Source: Methanobacterium sp964452085
GTDB lineage: Archaea > Methanobacteriota > Methanobacteria > Methanobacteriales > Methanobacteriaceae
Reading direction: 5' to 3'
NCBI GenBank assembly: GCA_964452085.1
Contig: CAYVKL010000014.1
Location: 1 to 44,514 of the forward strand
Length of the DNA: 44,514 nucleotides
Shown in pieces: positions 27,470-36,407 of this stretch. Each line of letters opens with the position of its first letter. The stretch's first letter is position 1. A model generated the notes under the pieces. It saw nothing but the letters and a program-made list of their open reading frames with translations. It ran no database searches and was not told where the DNA came from. A program made the translations under genes and the position numbers.

Positions 27470-28630
27470 TTATTCATAAATGGTACTCAAACAGAGTTCT
27501 TCATCGTGTAATACCTGCTTTAACCGGTTTAATGACTTTGTTATCGCACCTACAATCTGCTTATCTGTTAATCTTTCTGCATCACGAGCTGCCAGATCCA
27601 GCCGTATGGTAGCTGAAACTCCAGGCATTCCCACAGCAGGAATAGTTACTAACTGATGATCTTTTAAAAGAATCATGGCCATTAAAGTGGCAACTTCACG
27701 TTGAGAGAGGTTTAATTCTTCATCAGAACAGATTACCTCTTTAAAAAGGTTTTCTTCTGAGATCATTACACCAGTAGGTGTTTTTTCAACTCCACCCACC
27801 ACTACCTTTAATTCATCATAAACTTCATCCTTACGTTTCAATGAGTCTAATATTCTTTGTGGATGAAAATCCTCTAAAGCCCTTACAATTCCTGCAACAA
27901 CAGCAGGTTGAGCTTCCAAACCAAATTGATGTGCTTTATCCTTTATAATGTCAATTAATTGTGATTTACCTGACATTAAACCTGCCCTAGGACCATCCAT
28001 AAGTTTATCGGTGCTGGTTACAACCAGATCTGCACCAATATCAAGTCCACGGGGTTGATTGTAGATTACAGTGCGTAAACGCGCCCCGGATGCATCATCC
28101 ACCAGTACCGGAACCTGTTGTTCATGTGAAATCTTGATAATTTTCTCAAAATCAGCTAAAGGAATAATCTGATGATCCATGGTAGAACCGGTAAGAACCA
28201 CCAGGGAAGTTTCATCACTTAATTTGAAATCATTAATATGATCAAATTCTCTATAAGAAGCACCCTGAAGCTTGGCACTGCGTGGAATAGATGGATGAGA
28301 AGGTGATTTAGGTAAATAGTGTATTACTTCTTCACCAGGTTTCACCAGGGCAAGAATAGTTGCTAGAATAGCAGCACTGGTTCGGTTGAAGGGCAGTACC
28401 TTTCCATCACCCAAGTGTTTTGTACCCTCTTTTTGCAGGATTTCAGAAAAAATAGCCTGACCTGCATAGGTTTCCAGGAGTTCCAGGTCAGATTTTCCTA
28501 CAGGAAACCCTCCAGCTAATCCTGAAAGATCGTATAAACTTTTTCTTCCCTTATCTCTAACCCGAGAAGCAATAAATCTTAAAGCAGCTTCTCGTCTTTT
28601 AACTTCATCAAGAGAAGAACAAATAAGCAT
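27470..28630 (-). CDS. SelA-like PLP-dependent protein (MJ0158/TIGR03576 family)
   Basis: A 386-residue fold-type I PLP protein of the methanogen family related to bacterial selenocysteine synthase SelA. The Schiff-base Lys is predicted at K209 in TSTDKLMDGPRAGLM, with the PLP-ring Asp in VLVDDASGAR near residue 178. As I recall, the M. jannaschii relative showed no SelA activity, so the reaction is unknown. It starts one base after the stop of the NYN-domain gene (TGA-A-ATG), so the two are coupled. Confidence 0.87.
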   Translation of the reverse strand: MLICSSLDEVKRREAALRFIASRVRDKGRKSLYDLSGLAGGFPVGKSDLELLETYAGQAIFSEILQKEGTKHLGDGKVLPFNRTSAAILATILALVKPGEEVIHYLPKSPSHPSIPRSAKLQGASYREFDHINDFKLSDETSLVVLTGSTMDHQIIPLADFEKIIKISHEQQVPVLVDDASGARLRTVIYNQPRGLDIGADLVVTSTDKLMDGPRAGLMSGKSQLIDIIKDKAHQFGLEAQPAVVAGIVRALEDFHPQRILDSLKRKDEVYDELKVVVGGVEKTPTGVMISEENLFKEVICSDEELNLSQREVATLMAMILLKDHQLVTIPAVGMPGVSATIRLDLAARDAERLTDKQIVGAITKSLNRLKQVLHDEELCLSTIYE

Positions 28631-28631
28631 T

Positions 28632-29129
<498 letters not shown>

Positions 29130-29625
29130 TTTTATCCTCCGAACTTACGTTCATGGTAAAATAGGTGGGAATTGTGTGGGCTTTAAGATTTATAATTATT
29201 AAGCAGAATGTACAAAACTATAACAGCATGTACATATCATTAAAACCATTGCTTATTATTATTAAATTTATTATTTGAATATCTGAAATAATGGGAACCC
29301 CATTGACCACTAATATCCAATTCCCTACATTAAACCATCTAAAGGCTATATGAACGCCTATTTTTACCATCTTATTTATATTATATTATATTTATGAATT
29401 ACAACATATATAAACTTTGCAAAATGTACAGCTGGCCTTAAATCCCCTAAGAAATTTATTATAATGCCTTAAATCATTCATAAAAAAATCATATTCCCTA
29501 TTTTCATGTTAATCCATGAGAAGCCAGGATTGGAAAATAGGTTTAACTTAAAAGTGGCTTTTTAAAAGATGATTACAATTTGCCATATCAAGTTTTTTGG
29601 CCCAAAGAAATTAATGAATTTTTAG
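29130..29625. other. 496-bp non-coding region with TGTACA palindromes
   Basis: No supported gene. A TATA-like TTATAAATC (29188-29196, minus) should drive the NYN gene with a leader of about 37 nt. Two TGTACA palindromes lie just upstream at 29209-29214 and 29229-29234, exactly 20 bp apart; a third is at 29425-29430. The rest is AT-rich sequence without clear structure. Confidence 0.5.
29188..29196 (-). promoter_or_regulatory. Candidate TATA box of the NYN/SelA-like operon
   Basis: TTATAAATC on the minus strand, 59 nt upstream of the NYN-gene ATG, bordered upstream by paired TGTACA sites. Confidence 0.45.
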
Positions 29626-29949
29626 TTATTCCCCTTCCAGGGTGAAAGCATCAAATAGATCCTTTATCACTGGTAAATCTTCTTCAGGAATATTAATTAC
29701 TTCCACATCAGACATGTCCCGGAAATAGTATTCTGCATTGGCTATTTCGCCTTCATCATTCATGTAAAGGTAAAGTCCATCTACAAATTCCTCTGGGTTT
29801 TGAGAAGGGAGAAATAATTCAAACCTCATAAGTAAACCTGGAATGTTATCCTGAAGATCTAGTTTTTTCTGTTCATCCTGCAAAGCTGCCCTAAATTCTT
29901 CCATTCGTCTATTAAGTTCCTTAATTATTCTTTGTTCATCTTTACTCAT
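29626..29949 (-). CDS. Small acidic protein of unknown function
   Basis: A 107-residue cytosolic protein I do not recognise. Residues 1-30 are charged and helical, likely a coiled coil (DEQRIIKELNRRMEEFRAAL). The rest is acidic with alternating hydrophobics (RFELFLP, GLYLYMND) that suggest a small alpha/beta fold. The ATG at 29949 has GGGTGA 5 nt upstream, so I prefer it to the ATG at 29967. It lies 255 nt downstream of a sensor kinase on the same strand. Confidence 0.6.
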   Translation of the reverse strand: MSKDEQRIIKELNRRMEEFRAALQDEQKKLDLQDNIPGLLMRFELFLPSQNPEEFVDGLYLYMNDEGEIANAEYYFRDMSDVEVINIPEEDLPVIKDLFDAFTLEGE

Positions 29950-30204
29950 GAATTCACCCAAATCCATATTTAATCTTTTAGTTAATATTGTTTTTTAGGC
30001 CCTTAAATAATCAATGGAAAGGCTAAAAAAACTCATATAAATTCAGAATATATTGATTATAAAAAATTAATAGAAGAGAGTATTAATAGTTTTCCAATAA
30101 TTTTCATTTACAGGTGTTTTAAACTCAACTACTAATAACCCAAATACAATAAACCATACTATTTCACTTAAAACTTAGAAAGCTACTTCATCTATTAAAT
30201 AAAT

Positions 30205-31878
30205 CTACGGAACATTTGCATATTGACTTTCTTCAAATTCTATGCGGAATTCAGTTCCGTTATCCCTTTTAAGTACTATTTCACCATCTATCTGATCAGT
30301 TAATATGTTAACCAAACGTAAACCCAATGATTCAGTTTTTTTATAGTTTAAATCTTCTGGAAAACCAATTCCATCATCTCGGACAGATAATAAGTATTTA
30401 TGGTCACTATGATGGAAGCCAATGGTAATTTCACCCTTTCGACCTTCGGGAAAAGCATGTTTTAAACAGTTTGATAATAGTTCATTTACAATCAGCCCCA
30501 GTGGAATCATGGTATTAATATCCATCATAACTTCTTCAATATCAAAATTCAGGTCTATTTGACTGGAATTCGTGGTGTAAGTGCGGAAAAGATCACTGGC
30601 AAGTGTTCTAATGTAATCACCAATATCAATACTTTTAAGACGGCTTGATTGGTATAATTTATCATGGATTAATGCCATTGACCTGGCACGATTTTGACTG
30701 TCCTTAAAAACATCAAGAACCCTTTTATCTTTAATGTAACGGGATTGAAGATTTAGTAGACTTGAAATAATCATTAAATTATTCTTTACACGGTGATGGA
30801 TCTCTTTTAGAAGCATTTCTTTTTCTTCTAAAGAAACTTGTAACTCATTTTCCATCTTTTTACGTTCGGTAATATCCCGAGCTATGGAAAGAGATAATTT
30901 ATCATCGTTTAAGGTAAAAATGTGGGTGCTGATCTCAACAGGTATTTTGTGACCCTCTTTGGATATTAATACAGTTTCAAAGGTAATGTTATCCTTATTT
31001 AACAAATTAGACATGTTATTGGATGATTTATAATCTTCAATATCCTTAGGGGCCATCTGCAAAAGTTCTTCATGGCTGTACCCCAGGATTTCTCGTGCCA
31101 CATTGTTAATTTCTATAAATTTTCCAGAAATCCCGTCTTCTGTGAGTTTATGGAGGAAAATAGCATCATTTGCATTGTTAAATAGATTTCTAAATTTTTC
31201 TTCACTTTCCTGTAATGCTTCTTCAGCAGTCTTATGTTTCAAAGCTACAGAAGCTAGATTAACCAGGGTCTTCAATGCGGTAATATCTTTTAAATCTGAT
31301 TCATTGGTCAGGAAGATGATGGCACTACCATAGAGACTATCTTCCCATTGGAACCCCACAGCATAGATGGATATAATGTTTAACTCATTTTCTAGTTGTA
31401 AACATGCTTTTTTTGAGAATTGATTGCCAGTTATTTCGTAAAGACCGCCAACAACATGGTAAAACTGATTATTAGATAATGAATCCTTTCTTTTTTCACT
31501 TAAAGAATGCAAAGGAACTGATAAATCGTGAAAATCTATTTTAAGGAATTTCTGAGTTAATTTTTTAATTTTATCTGATTTCCCCGCAATGTTATTTACC
31601 TTAAATCTATCAGAATCAGGATCATAGGTTGAAATGACTACAAAACCATCTTCAACCAGCATTTTTATTTTTTCACCTATCAACTGGTATAAATCATAAT
31701 CTAAAGGCAGTTCTAAAAACTCGAGGGCTGTTTGAGAGAGAAGACCTTCATAAAATGAAGTAAGTCTTTCATTTTTAATTGAAAGATTTGAATTTTCCTG
31801 TTCTAAATGGGAAATTCTTTCTCTTAACTTTTCCACTTCAGATGAAATCTGTTTTTTAGATTTATCACTGTCTTTCAT
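30205..31878 (-). CDS. Cytosolic sensor histidine kinase: coiled coil, GAF-like, PAS, HisKA_2
   Basis: A 557-residue kinase without membrane segments. A coiled coil (about residues 10-50) is followed by a GAF-like region (55-215), a PAS domain (225-345, ending SIARDITERKK) and the HisKA_2 phosphoacceptor motif EIHHRVKNNLMI with His near 361. The ATPase domain has NELLSNCLKHAFP, DDGIGFPED and SLGLRLVN. The last 200 residues are very similar to the two larger kinases upstream, so they are paralogues. No receiver or output domain is attached. The ATG at 31878 is preferred over a GTG three codons earlier. Confidence 0.88.
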   Translation of the reverse strand: MKDSDKSKKQISSEVEKLRERISHLEQENSNLSIKNERLTSFYEGLLSQTALEFLELPLDYDLYQLIGEKIKMLVEDGFVVISTYDPDSDRFKVNNIAGKSDKIKKLTQKFLKIDFHDLSVPLHSLSEKRKDSLSNNQFYHVVGGLYEITGNQFSKKACLQLENELNIISIYAVGFQWEDSLYGSAIIFLTNESDLKDITALKTLVNLASVALKHKTAEEALQESEEKFRNLFNNANDAIFLHKLTEDGISGKFIEINNVAREILGYSHEELLQMAPKDIEDYKSSNNMSNLLNKDNITFETVLISKEGHKIPVEISTHIFTLNDDKLSLSIARDITERKKMENELQVSLEEKEMLLKEIHHRVKNNLMIISSLLNLQSRYIKDKRVLDVFKDSQNRARSMALIHDKLYQSSRLKSIDIGDYIRTLASDLFRTYTTNSSQIDLNFDIEEVMMDINTMIPLGLIVNELLSNCLKHAFPEGRKGEITIGFHHSDHKYLLSVRDDGIGFPEDLNYKKTESLGLRLVNILTDQIDGEIVLKRDNGTEFRIEFEESQYANVP

Positions 31879-32042
31879 GGATAACACTCAAGATTATTTA
31901 AATAAAACCATTATAAAATAATTTCATTTTTTAATGTAATTAGAAAATCCACTGCTAGACATTCCCCCACTCAGCAATCACCAAACCTCAATCATTCCGT
32001 TGTTAAAATTTTAAACAATTTATTGTTATTTCTTCTTTTAAA

Positions 32043-35018
32043 TTATTTTCCATATTTTTTTTCTTTAAATCTAATGTTAAATTCGGTTCCATTAGTTGTA
32101 TCAAGTTCTATCTCCCCATCAATTTGACCAGTTAAATTGTTAACCAGTTGTAATCCAAGTGAATCTGTATTATGATGGTCTAAATCTTCAGGGAATCCGA
32201 TTCCAGTGTCACTTACAGATAGTACATATTCATCATCAACAAATCTGAAGCTGATGTTAATTTCACCACTTTTTTCGTTGGGGAACCCATGTTTAAGTGA
32301 ATTTGAAACAAGTTCATTTAATATCAAACCCAGTGGAATGGCAGTGTTAATGTCCATCATAACATCTTCAACATCAATATTTAGTATAATCCGACCCGAA
32401 CCATCGGCATATGTATGGAAAAGATCATTGGAAAGAGTCCTAATGTAATCCCCGAAATTGATCCTTTTAAGATCTGTTGATCGATACAATCTTTCGTGAA
32501 TAAGTGCCATTGAACGAGCCCTACTCTGACTTTCTTTAAAAATCCCCAAAGCTTCTTTATCTTTAATGTATTGAGATTGTAAATTCAGTAAACTGGATAT
32601 AATCATTAAATTGTTCTTTACCCGGTGATGAATTTCCTTGAGTAACATCTCTTTTTCTTTTAAAGATCGAATTAGAGCTTCTTCAATCTCTTTCATTTGA
32701 GTTACATCACGGGCAACTGCAAATATCAATTCCTCCTCAACTAAAGGATATGAATTCCATGATATCCAGCGGTAGGAACCATCTTTACACAAGTATCGAT
32801 TATCAAACCTAATGACCTTCTGACCCTTGCTAAGACCTTCTGCAGATTTAATGGTTGAATCAAGATCTTCAGGGTGCACAAATTCAAGATATGGTTGTGA
32901 CATTAATTCTTCATTGGTCCATCCCAGGGTCTCCTCCCAAGCAGGGTTAAGTTCCTTGAAATAACCATCAAAACCAGCTATGCACAACATGTCAATTGAG
33001 AAATTAAATAACCTGTCTCTTTCAGCTTCAATTTTTAAACGTTCAGTTATATCTCTGCTTACGCCAAGTATACTACTAATTTCACCTTTTCCATTAAATA
33101 AAGGAGTAGTGACCACTTCTGTAGGCACAATAGTTCCATCTTTACGGATCTGGTCAATTCTATTTCTCATTACTCCAGAATCATCCCCAGAAATTATGGT
33201 ATTGATGGCCTTTGGTAAATTATCAATGATGAACCGGTATGATTCGGGAGTCATAACCTCTTCTAAAGATTGTTTTATGACTTCTTCAGGAGTATATCCT
33301 CTCAAATGATAAACTGATGGGCTCACATATGTGAATTTCTGTGATTTCAAATCTAATATCCATATCACATCACCAGTATTCTCGGAAATAAGACGATACT
33401 TCTCTTCACTCTCTTTTAAAGCCTTTTCAGATTTATTGCGTTGGGTGATGTCGTGAATGATAAACACTATAAAATCTATCTCATTTTCATCATTGTATAC
33501 CACTGAAGTATTGTAACTAGCAACCCATGATTCACCCGTGTCTTTCCTTTTAAGAATAACCTCAAAGTCACGTAATATTTCCCCTCTAAATGCCCTTCCA
33601 GATGGCCATTGGTCAGGGTAGAGAATAGTGCCATCCATGGAAGCTAATTCAAATAAATCATAATAATCCGGAAGATTCCTTAAATACTCTTCTTTAGTTT
33701 TGAATCTGTGGAAACGAACAGCTGCATCGTTTATCATGAAAATTTCTCCTTTTTTATCCATGATAACAATTGCATCATTCATACTTGAGAAAATAGCCTC
33801 AATTTGAGTTTTTCTTTCTAAAAGTTCCTTTTCAGCCTCTTTTCTCTCACTGATATCACGAGTTATGGCTATGGCAACAGTTCTGCCTTTAAACTGAAAA
33901 ATATGGTTACTTACTTCTACAGGAATTCTTTTCCCGTTTTTTGTAACGTGAACCATCTCATAATAAGCATTTTGTTTTTCTTGAAGTATTTTTGCATTTT
34001 CTCGCATTTTCGGACGTTGGTCTGGTGCTATAATATCACCTGGAGACATGGTCAAAAATTCATCCCGTGTGTATCCTAGTCTTTCCAGACCTACCTGGTT
34101 AACTTCAATGAAATTTCCTGGAAGCCCATCATCATTTATATAGTTTAAAGTTATCATGTCATTGGCATTGTTGAATACCTTACGGAACATCTCTTCACTA
34201 TCTTTCAATGCAGCCTCCATTTTTCTCTCTTTGGTAACTTCATGGGCTACATGAACACTTCCCCTTAATTCATCACCTTCTAAAATTGGTGAAACTGAAA
34301 CCAGGAATTCACCATTTAATTTATCAATTGGGAATTCATCACTGTGTGGCTTATGATCCTTGATTAACTTGGCATGGGGACAATATGATGGTGGCTTTTG
34401 AGTGCCATGAACCACAGAATAACAAGTAACATCGTCCAGATCATGGGGAGAAGAGTTTAAAGCCTTTGCCATTGCTTTATTAACCTTTTTTATCTTGTGA
34501 TTAACATCAATAATAGCTATGGGGTCTAATAATGCATCAAAGGTCATGGACCAATATCTTTCAGATTCTTTCAGTTTTTTTCGAGCATTTTCACGTTCGG
34601 TAACATCTTCCAATGTTTCTAAAACACCAATAACCGCCCCTTTACTATCTTTAATCTCGGCAGCTGTGAAATAAAGCCATGTACCATTTTGACCTATATT
34701 AGAAAAGAAATCCAGAGACTCAAAGGCATTCTCCACGTATTTGGAGCTTCTGCACTTTTCACCGTACCATTTCTTGATACCATCCAGATCACCGTCAACG
34801 AGCAAATCAGCCATTAATGGTCTTTCTTCATGATAAAAAATAGTTCTGTGTTCAGTTGTACCTAGAACATCCCGGGCATTAATTCCAGAATACTTCTCCA
34901 GGGCTTTATTCCAAAAAATAAGCGTATGTTCTGTGTTTATAATAAATTGGGGAATTGGAGAACTGTCTATAATTGCAGAAGTTAATCCATCTATGGAAAT
35001 GTCCTCTTTTTTCACCAT
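32043..35018 (-). CDS. Sensor histidine kinase with six PAS domains
   Basis: A 991-residue cytosolic kinase. PAS domains lie at about residues 10-140, 150-265, 275-395, 405-530, 540-665 and 670-785; several end in the D[IV]T[EQ]R PAC signature. The second PAS carries C199, H204, C213 and H215 (CYSVVHG and YCPHA), a possible metal or heme site. The HisKA_2 motif EIHHRVKNNLMI has its His at 797/798, followed by NELVSNSLKHGFP and DTGIGFPED. AAGGGG lies 6 nt before the ATG. No membrane helix, so it should sense internal redox or ligand signals. The target is unknown. Confidence 0.9.
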   Translation of the reverse strand: MVKKEDISIDGLTSAIIDSSPIPQFIINTEHTLIFWNKALEKYSGINARDVLGTTEHRTIFYHEERPLMADLLVDGDLDGIKKWYGEKCRSSKYVENAFESLDFFSNIGQNGTWLYFTAAEIKDSKGAVIGVLETLEDVTERENARKKLKESERYWSMTFDALLDPIAIIDVNHKIKKVNKAMAKALNSSPHDLDDVTCYSVVHGTQKPPSYCPHAKLIKDHKPHSDEFPIDKLNGEFLVSVSPILEGDELRGSVHVAHEVTKERKMEAALKDSEEMFRKVFNNANDMITLNYINDDGLPGNFIEVNQVGLERLGYTRDEFLTMSPGDIIAPDQRPKMRENAKILQEKQNAYYEMVHVTKNGKRIPVEVSNHIFQFKGRTVAIAITRDISERKEAEKELLERKTQIEAIFSSMNDAIVIMDKKGEIFMINDAAVRFHRFKTKEEYLRNLPDYYDLFELASMDGTILYPDQWPSGRAFRGEILRDFEVILKRKDTGESWVASYNTSVVYNDENEIDFIVFIIHDITQRNKSEKALKESEEKYRLISENTGDVIWILDLKSQKFTYVSPSVYHLRGYTPEEVIKQSLEEVMTPESYRFIIDNLPKAINTIISGDDSGVMRNRIDQIRKDGTIVPTEVVTTPLFNGKGEISSILGVSRDITERLKIEAERDRLFNFSIDMLCIAGFDGYFKELNPAWEETLGWTNEELMSQPYLEFVHPEDLDSTIKSAEGLSKGQKVIRFDNRYLCKDGSYRWISWNSYPLVEEELIFAVARDVTQMKEIEEALIRSLKEKEMLLKEIHHRVKNNLMIISSLLNLQSQYIKDKEALGIFKESQSRARSMALIHERLYRSTDLKRINFGDYIRTLSNDLFHTYADGSGRIILNIDVEDVMMDINTAIPLGLILNELVSNSLKHGFPNEKSGEINISFRFVDDEYVLSVSDTGIGFPEDLDHHNTDSLGLQLVNNLTGQIDGEIELDTTNGTEFNIRFKEKKYGK

Positions 35019-35357
35019 TATAACCCCTTTCTAATACACCCCAATTAATGGATTCCAATAATATAAATTAACTAATAGTCTGATATCAATATTTTGTTAT
35101 TTTAAAACATTATAATTTTTCCCTAATCTCTGTGATAACTTGGAAGAGCATAAAATCTTCTGGAATTAGTTTCATATTCTGAGAATATTTTTATATCTCT
35201 AAATTTTCAATAAAATCTCTATGAATAAGTTTAATATCATCAGCGAATAAGTTTCAACATCTCAGTGAATAAGTTTCAATAAAATTTTCTGAAATTGTTA
35301 TGATAAATCTCTTGGAATTAATTAAATTGCTACTTTTCGAATGGAAAAGAGATATTA
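35019..35357. other. Non-coding gap with three 22-bp direct repeats
   Basis: An AT-rich stretch between the six-PAS kinase and the CPBP gene with no supported gene. GAATAAGTTT recurs at 35223, 35245 and 35267, an exact 22-bp period with partly conserved spacers; a degenerate GAATTAGTTT is at 35163. Confidence 0.6.
35223..35276. repeat. Tandem GAATAAGTTT repeats, 22-bp period
   Basis: Three copies of the 10-bp core at 35223-35232, 35245-35254 and 35267-35276; the 12-bp spacers are AT-rich and share an ATC/CAG-like pattern. The period is two helical turns, so all copies face one side of the helix. Confidence 0.65.
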
Positions 35358-36236
35358 TTATCTGATATCCATGTATTTGCTTATTTTTGGTATTTTGAAT
35401 AACAATAGGTAGAATAGTAATGGTATGAGAACCGCTGATACTAAAGACATAGTAATAGATAAAATATCTCCACCCAGTGTTGAGGCAGTATCAGTAACTG
35501 TAGTGACCAGTAAAGACGGTGTAGTAAACACAGAGTTCTCATAATTTGACAGAACACTTATAAAGAGGTTGTTGGCTGCATGGCCTGCTATAGCCAGTTC
35601 CAGAGTACCGCTTTTCAGGGTTATGTAAGCCATGAAGAATCCAAACACAACCCAGTCAACAATAGCAATTAAGGGCGCCTCTGAAACTTCCGGGTTGGCC
35701 AGATGAGGTAACATGAAGAGTATTCCGTTTAAAACTGCCAGAAGAAGGAAGTTCCGAGTAATAAATCCAGTTCCCTGCAAGATATATCCTCTGAAAAAAA
35801 GTTCTTCAGAAGTGGTTTGAATCGGGACCAAAATTAGTAAAAATGGTAAAAATATTAAAAACCCCAATAGATCCGGATTTATAGATAAAGAGGAAGGATC
35901 CATTATAAATTGCGGTAATAATGAAAATAAAAACATTAAAATAAAATACACTGCAAAACCCAGACCCATAAGTTTCCAGTTGATGTTTTTACGCCCAGTA
36001 ATAAGGGAACGAAAGGATCTTTTATGAATGAATTTAATGACAAATACCACAGCCAAAAAGTACAGGACATACGAAAAGTCCTGGATGATATAATTAACCA
36101 CCGGCCCCCATGTATTTACTTCTTCTGGTACGAATATACCGTAACCATAAAAAACCGTGAAGATAATTAGGATCCCCAGTAAGTATCTCCATAGATTGTT
36201 TTTACCCTTCAGAGCGAGATCTAAAAAATTTTCCAT
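35358..36236 (-). CDS. CPBP-family intramembrane metalloprotease
   Basis: A 292-residue membrane protein with about eight hydrophobic segments. The CPBP/Abi (CAAX-protease-like) motifs are present: EELFFRGYILQG near residue 145 (EExxxR), LPHLANP further on, and GHAANNLFIS near residue 220, whose His residues bind metal. Relatives process prenylated proteins, modify bacteriocin resistance or cleave anti-sigma factors. Its place between two sensor kinases on the same strand hints at a signalling role, but the gaps (171 and 339 nt) leave room for separate promoters. GGAG lies 7 nt before the ATG. Confidence 0.85.
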   Translation of the reverse strand: MENFLDLALKGKNNLWRYLLGILIIFTVFYGYGIFVPEEVNTWGPVVNYIIQDFSYVLYFLAVVFVIKFIHKRSFRSLITGRKNINWKLMGLGFAVYFILMFLFSLLPQFIMDPSSLSINPDLLGFLIFLPFLLILVPIQTTSEELFFRGYILQGTGFITRNFLLLAVLNGILFMLPHLANPEVSEAPLIAIVDWVVFGFFMAYITLKSGTLELAIAGHAANNLFISVLSNYENSVFTTPSLLVTTVTDTASTLGGDILSITMSLVSAVLIPLLFYLLLFKIPKISKYMDIR

Positions 36237-36407
36237 TATTTAACTCCGATAAATTAATCAACTTATCTCTATTCAATTTTGTAACACATTAAATCTTACT
36301 ATTAGAGTATTATCTTATTATTAACAATATTTAGTTTTTTTTATAGGGTTTAATAAATTATTAAGACATTAAAAGCAGTATATTAGTTTGATATTGTTAA
36401 TTTCTTT

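Noticed and set aside
29130..29625. Possible missed small gene or RNA gene in the large gap upstream of the NYN gene
   Set aside because: All frames are broken by frequent stops and no tRNA-like or GC-rich structured segment is seen.
35223..35276. Short direct repeats considered as a CRISPR array
   Set aside because: Only three 10-bp cores with 12-bp AT-rich spacers that resemble each other; no cas genes nearby.
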